Positions 54,303 to 61,655 of a DNA stretch of 64,000 bases are shown here, piece after piece (the stretch's first letter is position 1; every line of letters starts with the position of its first letter). The stretch spans positions 1 through 64,000 of the forward strand of contig JAHLYW010000004.1 in assembly GCA_025128135.1 (NCBI GenBank), given 5' to 3'. The notes below the pieces were generated by a model. It saw nothing but the letters and a program-made list of their open reading frames with translations, did not search any database and had not been told where the DNA came from. A program made the position numbers and the translations under genes. The stretch is from Synechococcus sp. CS-1325 (lineage in GTDB: Bacteria; Cyanobacteriota; Cyanobacteriia; PCC-6307; Cyanobiaceae).

Positions 54303-54518
54303 CTAGGAACCCCCCCCCACAATGGTGACCACCTCCAGAACATCCCCCGCCAGAACGGGTTGCTCGCCCCAGTGTCGCCTGGGAAGGATCTCGCCGTTGA
54401 ACTCCACGACCACCAGCCGGGGCTCATAGTTGCAGCAGCGCAGCAGCGCCTCCAGGCTCAGACCGGCCGGGCAGCGGCGCTCCTCGCCGTTGAGCTGCAC
54501 GCAGATCATCGCTGTCAT
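54303..54518 (-). CDS. thiS: Sulfur-carrier protein ThiS
   Basis: A 71-aa ubiquitin-like carrier for thiazole synthesis: ICVQLNGEERRCPAGLSLEA, PRLVVVEFNGEILPRRHW and DVLEVVTIVGGGS. Its last residues GGGS leave one Ser after the Gly pair that is normally the C-terminus and is adenylylated by ThiF; the end coincides with a run of nine C on the plus strand (54310-54318). ATG 54518 overlaps the thiE stop (ATGA). Coupled downstream of thiE. Confidence 0.9.
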   Translation of the reverse strand: MTAMICVQLNGEERRCPAGLSLEALLRCCNYEPRLVVVEFNGEILPRRHWGEQPVLAGDVLEVVTIVGGGS

Positions 54519-55645
54519 CGCGGCGCTTCGCCTGGATCTGCCCCGGCCAAGGTGCTGCCATCGAGCAGCCCCAGCAACTGGCGGGTGGCGGCGCCTGGGT
54601 CCGGCGCCGCCGTGATCGCCCGCACCACGGCCACCGCCGGCGCTCCGGCGGCGAGCACCGCCGCCAGGTTGGTGCTGTCGATGCCACCGATCGCAAAGCA
54701 GGGAATCGGGCTGGCGGCCGCCGCCGCCGTCACGTAGGCGAGGCCCACCGGGTCCCGGCCCGGCTTGGTGGGGGTGGCATGAACCGGTCCGACACCGACG
54801 TAGTCACAGCCATCAGCCACCGCCTGATGCAACTGCTCGAGGCGATGGGTGCTCCGGCCGATCAGGCGCTCCCGGCCCAGCAGGCGGCGGGCCAGCGCCG
54901 GCGGCAGATCACCCTGGCCGAGGTGGACCCCGTCGGCGTCCACCGCCAGGGCGAGGTCCACCCGGTCGTTGACCAGGAACAGGGCGCCATGGCGGGCGCA
55001 GAGCTGACGCAGGGCGCTCGCCTCGGCATACCGCTGGCTGTCGTCAGCCTGCTTGGCGCGGTATTGCACCAGCCGCACACCGGCCGCCAGCGCCGCCGCC
55101 ACGGTGGCCTCCAGCTGGGGCGACGGGCTGGTGACCAGATAGAGGCGGCAGCGGGCCAGCTGGTGGCGACGGCGATCGCCATCGGGGCTGCCGGCCAGCA
55201 GATCCACCTCCAGGTCGTAGAGGGCGTACCGAAGGCTGGCGGCTTCGGCGGCGAGGGTCGGATCGCTGGCGCGGCCGAACTCCTCCAGCACCCGCAGGGC
55301 TTCCTGAACCCGGCCGGCGTTGGCGGCGACCACCTGGGCAGGACTGCGGCGCTCCAGCTGGGCAGGGTGGCCGAGGCCCGCCGATCCATCGGTGGCGGTG
55401 TGGCGCGCCAGCTTGTAGCGCTCCAGATGACAGCGACCCAACCGCTGGCGCATGTCCTTGGTGCGGGCGACGAGATCAGCGCGCCCCAGGCCGAAGCGGC
55501 ACCAGTCTTCGATCACCCGCAGCCCTTCCCGGGCCCGATCGAGGTTGGCATCGATCAAGCGGTCCACCGCAGCCGGCGGGGGGGAGGAAGCCGGCAGCGG
55601 GGAGAAAGCCGGCGGGTCGATGGCAGAGGGTGTGGGCTGGATCAC
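54515..55645 (-). CDS. thiE: Thiamine-phosphate synthase ThiE (two-domain)
   Basis: A 376-aa protein, longer than bacterial ThiE (about 210 aa), as in cyanobacteria. The N-terminal domain (about residues 25-165: VDRLIDANLDRAREGLRVIE, RLGRCHLERYKLARHTATDG, GRVQEALRVLEEFGRASDP) precedes the TIM-barrel synthase: CRLYLVTSPSPQLEATVAAA, RLVQYRAKQADDSQRYAEA, LVNDRVDLALAVDADGVHLG and DYVGVGPVHATPTKPGRDPV. It joins HMP-PP and thiazole phosphate. Start GTG 55645 is taken from the track of the conserved N-terminus. It is followed by thiS. Confidence 0.95.
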   Translation of the reverse strand: MIQPTPSAIDPPAFSPLPASSPPPAAVDRLIDANLDRAREGLRVIEDWCRFGLGRADLVARTKDMRQRLGRCHLERYKLARHTATDGSAGLGHPAQLERRSPAQVVAANAGRVQEALRVLEEFGRASDPTLAAEAASLRYALYDLEVDLLAGSPDGDRRRHQLARCRLYLVTSPSPQLEATVAAALAAGVRLVQYRAKQADDSQRYAEASALRQLCARHGALFLVNDRVDLALAVDADGVHLGQGDLPPALARRLLGRERLIGRSTHRLEQLHQAVADGCDYVGVGPVHATPTKPGRDPVGLAYVTAAAAASPIPCFAIGGIDSTNLAAVLAAGAPAVAVVRAITAAPDPGAATRQLLGLLDGSTLAGADPGEAPR

Positions 55646-55702
55646 ATGGTTCTGACGGGGGAGCGGAAGCTGCCTAGGTTGATCACAACGGGGACGGGAC
55701 CT

Positions 55703-55840
55703 TTGGCCAAGGATTCGGGTGGCAACGACGTCGTCGGTGGCGACAATCCCATGCTGGTGTTGATCACGGGAATTCTGCTGCTGGGCGGCATCGGCCTATT
55801 CATCAGCTGGGGCCTCACTCACGCCTATCCGGCCGCCTGA
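55703..55840 (+). CDS. Small single-helix membrane protein
   Basis: A 45-aa protein from TTG 55703 on the plus strand, between thiE and ribF. AKDSGGNDVVGGDNPMLVLI is followed by one membrane helix (PMLVLITGILLLGGIGLFIS) and a short WGLTHAYPAA tail. The pattern resembles small conserved thylakoid-type proteins of picocyanobacteria, but I cannot name it. The end overlaps the 3' end of ribF by 45 bp on the opposite strand. The start codon is weakly supported (no strong ribosome site). Confidence 0.6.
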   Translation: MAKDSGGNDVVGGDNPMLVLITGILLLGGIGLFISWGLTHAYPAA

Positions 55841-56803
55841 GCCGATCACTCCTGCCAGTGCCGAGAGGATCCGGCGGGAGCGATCGGCATCCGCACCGAT
55901 CTGGGCGCTGAGCGCCTCCAGGCTCCCGAAGCGTTGCTGGTGGCGCAGCAGCTCCACCGGCTCCACCTCCAGTTCCTTGCCTTCGAGCTCCAGTTGGCGG
56001 TCCAGCAGGTGCACCTCCACGGCCGAAGGGGCCAGCGGGTCAACCGTGGGCTGGGGACCCAGGTTCATCACGGCGGCCAGCGGCTCAGCCCCCCCCCCAC
56101 GCACGAGCGCGGCGTAGACCCCTTCGGCGGGCAGGAACTTGCGGCCATCCACCCGCAGGTTGGCGGTGGGCCAGCCCAGCTCCCGCCCCAGGCCGCGACC
56201 GCGCACCACCCGCCCGCTGAAGCGATAGGGCCGCTCCAGCAGGCGGGTGGCCTCGGCGATCGCGCCAGCGGCGAGGGCACGGCGGATGCGGCTGCTGCTG
56301 ACCCGCTCGGCACCGTCCCACAGCATCGGCAGCACCTGCACCCGCAGGCCATGGTCTGCGCCGATCCGCCGCAGGGTCTCCGTGTCGCCGCTGCGACCCG
56401 CCCCGAACCGGAAGTTCTCCCCCACCGCCACCTCGCGGGCAGCCAGCTGACCCACCAGCACCTGCTCCACGAATGCTTCCGGGCTGAGGGCCGCCAGATC
56501 ACGGGTGAAGGGCACCAGCACCAGCTGCTGGATGCCGCAGGGCGCCAGCAGCGAGAGCTTCTCGACGGGCAGGTCGAGCCGCAGACGGGTTTCGCCGTAG
56601 AGCAGCTCGCGGGGGTGGGGCCAGAAGCTCACCACCGTGGGAACCAGGCCAGGGGCTGGATCCGTCGCGATCGCGGCGATCACGCGACGGTGGCCCTGGT
56701 GCAGGCCATCGAAGCTGCCGAGGGCCAGGGCCGTGGGGCCCAGGGCGTCCTGGGGTGATCGCAGGGGAATCAACGGTGCGGCCAGTGCCCTGATCAAATC
56801 CAT
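55796..56803 (-). CDS. ribF: Bifunctional riboflavin kinase/FAD synthetase
   Basis: A protein of about 335 aa from ATG 56803. The FAD synthetase domain has LALGSFDGLHQGHRRVIAAI (HxGH-type site), VSFWPHPRELL and VSSSRIRRALAAGAI. The riboflavin kinase domain has RPYRFSGRVVRGRGLGRELG, WPTANLRVDGRKFLPAEGVY and NLGPQPTVDPLAPSAVEVHL. It converts riboflavin to FMN and FAD. The next gene (DUF3611) is divergent, starting 80 bp away. Confidence 0.95.
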   Translation of the reverse strand: MDLIRALAAPLIPLRSPQDALGPTALALGSFDGLHQGHRRVIAAIATDPAPGLVPTVVSFWPHPRELLYGETRLRLDLPVEKLSLLAPCGIQQLVLVPFTRDLAALSPEAFVEQVLVGQLAAREVAVGENFRFGAGRSGDTETLRRIGADHGLRVQVLPMLWDGAERVSSSRIRRALAAGAIAEATRLLERPYRFSGRVVRGRGLGRELGWPTANLRVDGRKFLPAEGVYAALVRGGGAEPLAAVMNLGPQPTVDPLAPSAVEVHLLDRQLELEGKELEVEPVELLRHQQRFGSLEALSAQIGADADRSRRILSALAGVIGSGGRIGVSEAPADE

Positions 56804-56883
56804 CCTTCCACGGCAACACCGATCACCGCGTGCTGCGTCAGCCATGGCAAGTTTGGGGCGTCAAGTCCCGCCGCCCGATTCCG

Positions 56884-57465
56884 ATGGCCGATCGCCTCGA
56901 CCTGCAGCTGGTGTCCGCAGCGGTCAGGCGAATGGGCTGGATCCGCTTCTGGGCCCAGCTGGTGCTGGGGGTGGTGGTGATCGGGGTGCTGTTCTTCAAC
57001 AACATCAGCGGACGGCTGGCCGCCAATTCCAGCCGGGCCCTGGGCCTGGGTCCGGGACTTTCCCTCACCACCCTCTCGTTCCTGGTCCTGCTCTGGTCGC
57101 TGTGGCAGGCCTGGCTGGTGGTGCGCTGCGGCCGCGCCCTGGCCAGCCCGGTGCGGCCGAGCCGCGGTGAAACGGCCCGCCTCGTGAAGCGCGCCCTGAT
57201 CGCCGACCTGGCCGGCCTCAGCCTGGCCGCTGTCGGATACCAGGCCCTGGCCGGCAGCCTGTTCGTCCAGGCCTCGATGCAGGTGCCGGGCTTCTTCGGG
57301 GCCCAGCTGGCCGTTCCGCCCGGCACCCGCGGTGGCCTGATGGGCCTGCCGATCACCTCGATCGAGATGCTCTCCGTGCTGAGCAACACCCAGGTGCTGT
57401 TCGCCCACCTGATCGGGCTGCTGATCAGCCTCTGGCTGCTGCAGCGGGTCTACCGGCCCACCTAG
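56884..57465 (+). CDS. DUF3611 family membrane protein
   Basis: A protein of about 193 aa from ATG 56884. [20 protein letters not shown] and then [16 protein letters not shown] form the first membrane segment, [20 protein letters not shown] the second, [20 protein letters not shown] a third, and [20 protein letters not shown] the last, the four-helix pattern of DUF3611, a family of cyanobacteria and chloroplasts. Function unknown. The 3' end overlaps surE tail-to-tail by 4 bp. Confidence 0.85.
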   Translation: MADRLDLQLVSAAVRRMGWIRFWAQLVLGVVVIGVLFFNNISGRLAANSSRALGLGPGLSLTTLSFLVLLWSLWQAWLVVRCGRALASPVRPSRGETARLVKRALIADLAGLSLAAVGYQALAGSLFVQASMQVPGFFGAQLAVPPGTRGGLMGLPITSIEMLSVLSNTQVLFAHLIGLLISLWLLQRVYRPT

Positions 57466-58265
57466 GGCCACACCTGGGGCACCAGGTCCTGCAGCGCCGC
57501 CAGCCCGCCCCGCCAGAACAGCTCCGGCTGCAGGGGGGTGAGAGCAGCACCGCCCCGATGGATCTGGGCCACGTCCGTCGGCCAGTCGCGCGGGCCGGCC
57601 GTGGCCGACTCCAGATCGACCACCACCTCCCCGGCCAGCCAGTAGTAGGTGCGGCCACGGGGATCGGTGCGCTCATTGAACTGATCCAGATAGCGCCTCA
57701 CCGCTGGGCGGCACCAGCGCAGCGGCCCGATCTCGGCGCCAGGCAGGGCCGGCACGTTGAGGTTGAGCAGCAGGCCGTCAGGCCAGCCCGCCGCGATCAC
57801 CCGTTCAGCCAGATCGAGGGCCAGGGCGGCCGCCGGCTCGAACTGCCGCCACTGAAAGCAGGCACTGCTCACCGCCAGGGCCCGCAGGCCTTCAAGGGTG
57901 CCCTCCATGGCCGCGGCCACCGTGCCGGAATAGAACACATCACTGCCCAGGTTCGGGCCGTGGTTGATGCCGGAGAGCACCAGGTCGGGGGGGCTCTCCA
58001 ACAGTCTGCCGAGGGCCAGCTTGACGCAGTCGGAGGGGGTGCCGCTGCAGGCCCAGGCCGTCACCCCGGCGGCGAACAGCCCATCGGCGCGCTCGGCCCG
58101 CAGCGGCGTCTGCATGGTGAGGCCGTGGCCGGTGGCGGAGCGCTCCTGATCGGGACAGACCACGGTGACCGTGTGGCCCCTGGACGCCGCCTCGGCCGCC
58201 AGGGCCTGGATCCCGGCGGCGAAGACTCCGTCATCGTTGCTGATCAGGATCCGCAGGGGAGTCAT
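57462..58265 (-). CDS. surE: 5'/3'-nucleotidase SurE
   Basis: A 267-aa SurE metallophosphatase acting on nucleoside monophosphates. [20 protein letters not shown] (metal-binding DD), [40 protein letters not shown] and [20 protein letters not shown] are the complete active-site blocks. Divergent from pheS with 80 bp between starts. Confidence 0.95.
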   Translation of the reverse strand: MTPLRILISNDDGVFAAGIQALAAEAASRGHTVTVVCPDQERSATGHGLTMQTPLRAERADGLFAAGVTAWACSGTPSDCVKLALGRLLESPPDLVLSGINHGPNLGSDVFYSGTVAAAMEGTLEGLRALAVSSACFQWRQFEPAAALALDLAERVIAAGWPDGLLLNLNVPALPGAEIGPLRWCRPAVRRYLDQFNERTDPRGRTYYWLAGEVVVDLESATAGPRDWPTDVAQIHRGGAALTPLQPELFWRGGLAALQDLVPQVWP

Positions 58266-58345
58266 CGGCAGGGAGGGCAGGGCCAGGGCTGGGCGAAAGC
58301 TAAGTGGCCCTGCTCCCTACAGTCAGGCCTCGATGCCCGGGTTCC

Positions 58346-59353
58346 TTGAGCGCCACGATCAGCCTCCAGCAGCTCAGCGAGCAGCTCGACAGCCTGGAGG
58401 CCGAAGCCGCCGCGGCGATTCAGGCGGCCGCCAGCGCCGCCGAGCTCGAACCGCTGCGGGTGGGACTGCTCGGCAAGAAGGGGCGCCTCTCCGCCGTGCT
58501 CGGGGCGATGGGCCGGCTCTCGGCTGAGGAGCGGCCCCTGGTGGGCCAGCGGGCCAACCGGCTCAAGGAGCAACTCCAGCAGCTGCTGGCCGAGCGGCTG
58601 GGCACGCTCAAGGGGGCGGCGCTCGAGGCTCGGCTGCAGGGCGAACGGCTGGATGTGACCGCCCCGAGCCGGTACGCCCCGGCCGGTCACCGCCATCCGC
58701 TGATCTCCACCACCGAGGAAATCGTTGACATCTTCGCCGGCCTGGGTTACCGGGTGGAGGAAGGGCCCGAGGTGGAAACCGACCACTACAACTTCACAGC
58801 CCTGAACATCCCGCCCCACCATCCGGCCCGGGACATGCAGGACACCTTCTATCTCCCGGAGGGCTCCCTGCTGCGCACCCACACCTCACCGGTGCAGATC
58901 CGCCATCTGGAGGCCAACCCGCCGCCGGTGCGGATCGTCGCCCCGGGCCGGGTCTATCGCCGGGATGCCGTCGATGCCACCCACTCACCGGTGTTCCATC
59001 AGGTGGAAGTGCTCGCCCTCGACGAGGGCCTCGACTTCAGCCACCTGCGCGGCACCGTCACCGCCTTCCTGCAGGCGTTCTTCGGCGACCTGCCGGTGCG
59101 CTTCCGGGCCAGCTACTTCCCCTTCACCGAACCGTCCGCCGAGGTGGACGTGCAATGGCGCGGCCGCTGGCTGGAGGTGATGGGTTGCGGCATGGTCGAT
59201 CCTGCCGTGCTGGAAGGTCTGGGGCTGGATCCGGAGCGCTGGAGTGGCTTCGCCGCCGGGCTTGGCGTGGAGCGTTTCTGCATGGTGCGCCACGGCATCG
59301 ACGACATCCGCCGCCTGTTCAGCAGCGACCTGCGCTTCCTGGAACAGTTCTGA
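58346..59353 (+). CDS. pheS: Phenylalanyl-tRNA synthetase alpha subunit
   Basis: A protein of about 335 aa. The coiled N-terminal arm ([20 protein letters not shown]) supports TTG 58346 as start; GTG 58304 is open upstream. Class II motifs: [40 protein letters not shown] (motif 2 region), [20 protein letters not shown], and C-terminal [32 protein letters not shown] (motif 3). The beta subunit is not in the window. Confidence 0.95.
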   Translation: MSATISLQQLSEQLDSLEAEAAAAIQAAASAAELEPLRVGLLGKKGRLSAVLGAMGRLSAEERPLVGQRANRLKEQLQQLLAERLGTLKGAALEARLQGERLDVTAPSRYAPAGHRHPLISTTEEIVDIFAGLGYRVEEGPEVETDHYNFTALNIPPHHPARDMQDTFYLPEGSLLRTHTSPVQIRHLEANPPPVRIVAPGRVYRRDAVDATHSPVFHQVEVLALDEGLDFSHLRGTVTAFLQAFFGDLPVRFRASYFPFTEPSAEVDVQWRGRWLEVMGCGMVDPAVLEGLGLDPERWSGFAAGLGVERFCMVRHGIDDIRRLFSSDLRFLEQF

Positions 59354-59404
59354 GCAGCGGGTCCGGGGAGCCCGATAAACTCCGGGATCACCCGCCTGCG
59401 ATCG

Positions 59405-60361
59405 GTGCCCTGCGTCGGACTGATCGTCAACGATGGCAAGGACCTCGCCCTGGCAACGGCCGAGGCCATCGAGGCGCACTTCACGGCGGCCGGAACCAGC
59501 GTGGTGCGGGTGAGCAGCTCCGGCGGTGTGGTGGGGTTCGCCAATCCCGATCAGCACCTGCGCACCCTCGGCTATGCCGCCTGCGTGCCGCCCAGCTTTC
59601 ACCCCGACCTGAGCCTGGCGGTGGTGCTGGGCGGCGATGGCACCGTGCTTTCCGCGGCCCGCCAGACAGCCCCGATCGGGGTGCCGATCCTGACGATCAA
59701 CACCGGCCACATGGGCTTCCTGGCTGAGGCCTACGTCCATGAGCTCGAAGCGGTGCTGCAGCAGTTGCAGGCCGGCCAGTGGACCGTGGAGGAGCGCTCC
59801 ATGCTGGTGGTGAGCGTGATGCGGGGCGAGCAGCGCCGCTGGGAAGTGCTCTGCCTCAACGAGATGGCCCTGCACCGCGAACCCCTCACCAGCATGTGCC
59901 ACTTCGAAATCGCCATCGGCGGCCACGTGCCGGTGGACATCTCCGCCGACGGGGTGATTCTCTCCACCCCGACCGGCTCGACCGCCTACGCGCTCAGCGC
60001 CGGCGGTCCGGTGATCACTCCCGATTGTCCGGTGCTGCAGCTCACCCCGATCGCACCCCACTCGCTCGCCTCCCGGGCCCTGGTGTTCAGCGACCGGGAA
60101 CCGGTGACGATCTTCCCGGCCACGCCGGAGCGGCTGATGATGGTGGTGGACGGCAGTGCCGGCTGCTATGTCTGGCCCGAAGACCGGGTGCTGATCCGCC
60201 GCAGTGAACACCCGGCCCGCTTCGTGCGGCTCCAGGATCACGAGTTCTTCCAGGTGCTGCGCAACAAGCTCGGCTGGGGCCTGCCCCACGTGGCCAAGCC
60301 CGGCAGCTCGAAGCCCGGCGCCAGCCAGCGGGGCCAGATGCGGCGGGGGCGGCGGGGATGA
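59405..60361 (+). CDS. nadK: NAD kinase
   Basis: A 318-aa NAD kinase from GTG 59405. [20 protein letters not shown] holds the GGDG motif, [20 protein letters not shown] follows, [20 protein letters not shown] is the NE.. block, and [20 protein letters not shown] the Gly-rich region. The C-terminal tail ([19 protein letters not shown]) is basic and not conserved. ATGA overlap with the regulator gene suggests joint translation. Confidence 0.95.
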   Translation: MPCVGLIVNDGKDLALATAEAIEAHFTAAGTSVVRVSSSGGVVGFANPDQHLRTLGYAACVPPSFHPDLSLAVVLGGDGTVLSAARQTAPIGVPILTINTGHMGFLAEAYVHELEAVLQQLQAGQWTVEERSMLVVSVMRGEQRRWEVLCLNEMALHREPLTSMCHFEIAIGGHVPVDISADGVILSTPTGSTAYALSAGGPVITPDCPVLQLTPIAPHSLASRALVFSDREPVTIFPATPERLMMVVDGSAGCYVWPEDRVLIRRSEHPARFVRLQDHEFFQVLRNKLGWGLPHVAKPGSSKPGASQRGQMRRGRRG

Positions 60362-61041
60362 GCCGTGGGGAATGGATCCTGCTGGTCGGTCCCCAGGCCG
60401 AAGCCAGGGCCGATCGCCTGCTGGCCTCGGGCTACCGCGTCGCCCGGCTGGGCAGCCTGCTGGAGCCGCCGCTGCTGGCGCTGCTCTCCGGTGAGGAGGC
60501 CCGCGCCCTCCTGCCCACCCTGCGGCTGACCATGCCGGAGCTGGCCCTGCTGCTCGACATCGGCTCCGACAGCGTCGCAGGCCGCTCCGAATGCCTCCAG
60601 GCCGGTGCCGATGATTTCTGGCTGTCGAGCGCCGGCTCCAGCGATCTGCTGAGCCGCGTGCGGCTGCATCTGCAGCTGGGCAGCCACCGGTCACCGCCCC
60701 GGGGCGTGATCCAGGTGGCTGATCTGCGGGTCGACACGGGCAGCCGCGAGGTGCGTCGAGGCAGCCGCCTGATCAACCTGACCGCCCGGGAGTATCAATT
60801 GCTGATGGTGCTGCTGCTCCACGTCGGGGAAGTGCTCAGCCGGGAGCAGATCCTGCGCGAGGCCTGGGGAGACCAGCCGGAACCGGCCAGCAACGTGGTG
60901 GAGGTCTATGTGCGCTACCTCCGCCAGAAACTGGAGGAGCAGGGGGAACGGCGGCTGATCCACACCCTGCGGGGCCAGGGCTACTGCCTCTGCGACAGCC
61001 AGCCACCCGCCAGGTCAGCTCCAGGGCGGACAGCCCCATGA
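60358..61041 (+). CDS. OmpR-type regulator with degenerate receiver
   Basis: A 227-aa protein. The N-terminal domain keeps the receiver fold outline ([11 protein letters not shown] resembles the GADDY block) but lacks the acidic pair after strand 1 ([10 protein letters not shown]), has no clear phospho-acceptor Asp ([14 protein letters not shown]) and has no Lys after the GADD block (DFWLSSAG). The C-terminal winged helix is intact: [60 protein letters not shown] and RGQGYCL. It probably binds DNA without phosphorylation. It is coupled to nadK and to the DUF192 gene. Confidence 0.85.
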   Translation: MSRGEWILLVGPQAEARADRLLASGYRVARLGSLLEPPLLALLSGEEARALLPTLRLTMPELALLLDIGSDSVAGRSECLQAGADDFWLSSAGSSDLLSRVRLHLQLGSHRSPPRGVIQVADLRVDTGSREVRRGSRLINLTAREYQLLMVLLLHVGEVLSREQILREAWGDQPEPASNVVEVYVRYLRQKLEEQGERRLIHTLRGQGYCLCDSQPPARSAPGRTAP

Positions 61042-61655
61042 ATCCCCCCATCAGCAATCGACTGGCACGCTGGGGCGCCCTGCAGGCCTGCCTGCTCACG
61101 CTGGCGACGGCCGTGGGAGCCGATCAACGGGCACCGTCCGAACCGCCCCAGTTCCTGCCGATCGAGGCGGAATGGTGCCTGGAGCCAGCGGCGATCACGA
61201 CGCCTCCGGCAGCGACGCCCTGTCTGCAGCTGGAGGTGCCGCGCACCCCGCGCCAGTACGCCTGGGGAATGATGGGACGTCCCCCCCTCGGTGCCCTGCG
61301 CGGCATGTGGTTCCGGTTCGAGCCGGCCAGTCCGGTGAGCTTCTGGATGCACCGCACCCTGGTGCCGCTCGACATGGTGTTCCTGCGCGGTGGCCGGGTG
61401 ATTGCCATCGAGGCCTCCGCTCCACCCTGTCCGCGCCTGCCCTGCCCGAGTTACGGGCCGGCAGAACCCGCCGATGGCGTGGTTGAGCTCGACGGGGGCG
61501 AAGCGGAGCGGCTGGGGATCAGGCTGGGCTCAGCCGCTGCGCTGCGCTGGCGAGGGACATCGGGCCGGCCTGATCAGGGCTTGGCCAGCGGCAGCAGGCA
61601 CTTGTCCGAATCGCAACCGGCTGGCCCGGCTTCGACCAGTTCGCCGCCGTCGTAG
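61038..61655 (+). CDS. DUF192 family secreted protein
   Basis: A 205-aa protein with a possible signal peptide (WGALQACLLTLATAVGADQR) and the DUF192 core: LQLEVPRTPRQYAWGMMGRP, GMWFRFEPASPVSFWMHRTL, LDMVFLRGGRVIAIEASAPP and GVVELDGGEAERLGIRLGSA. The last 30 residues (GRPDQGLASGSRH...) are antisense to nrdJ and unlikely to be conserved. It is coupled to the regulator by ATGA. Function of the family is unknown; many members are exported. Confidence 0.85.
   Translation: MNPPISNRLARWGALQACLLTLATAVGADQRAPSEPPQFLPIEAEWCLEPAAITTPPAATPCLQLEVPRTPRQYAWGMMGRPPLGALRGMWFRFEPASPVSFWMHRTLVPLDMVFLRGGRVIAIEASAPPCPRLPCPSYGPAEPADGVVELDGGEAERLGIRLGSAAALRWRGTSGRPDQGLASGSRHLSESQPAGPASTSSPPS

Noticed and set aside
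55646..55800. TPP riboswitch before thiE
   Set aside because: No thi-box-like CTGAGA element was seen upstream of the thiE start.
58985..60694. Long minus-strand ORF (569 codons) opposite pheS and nadK
   Set aside because: It is antisense to two clearly conserved genes and rich in Arg/Gly/His of the kind produced by GC-rich shadow frames.
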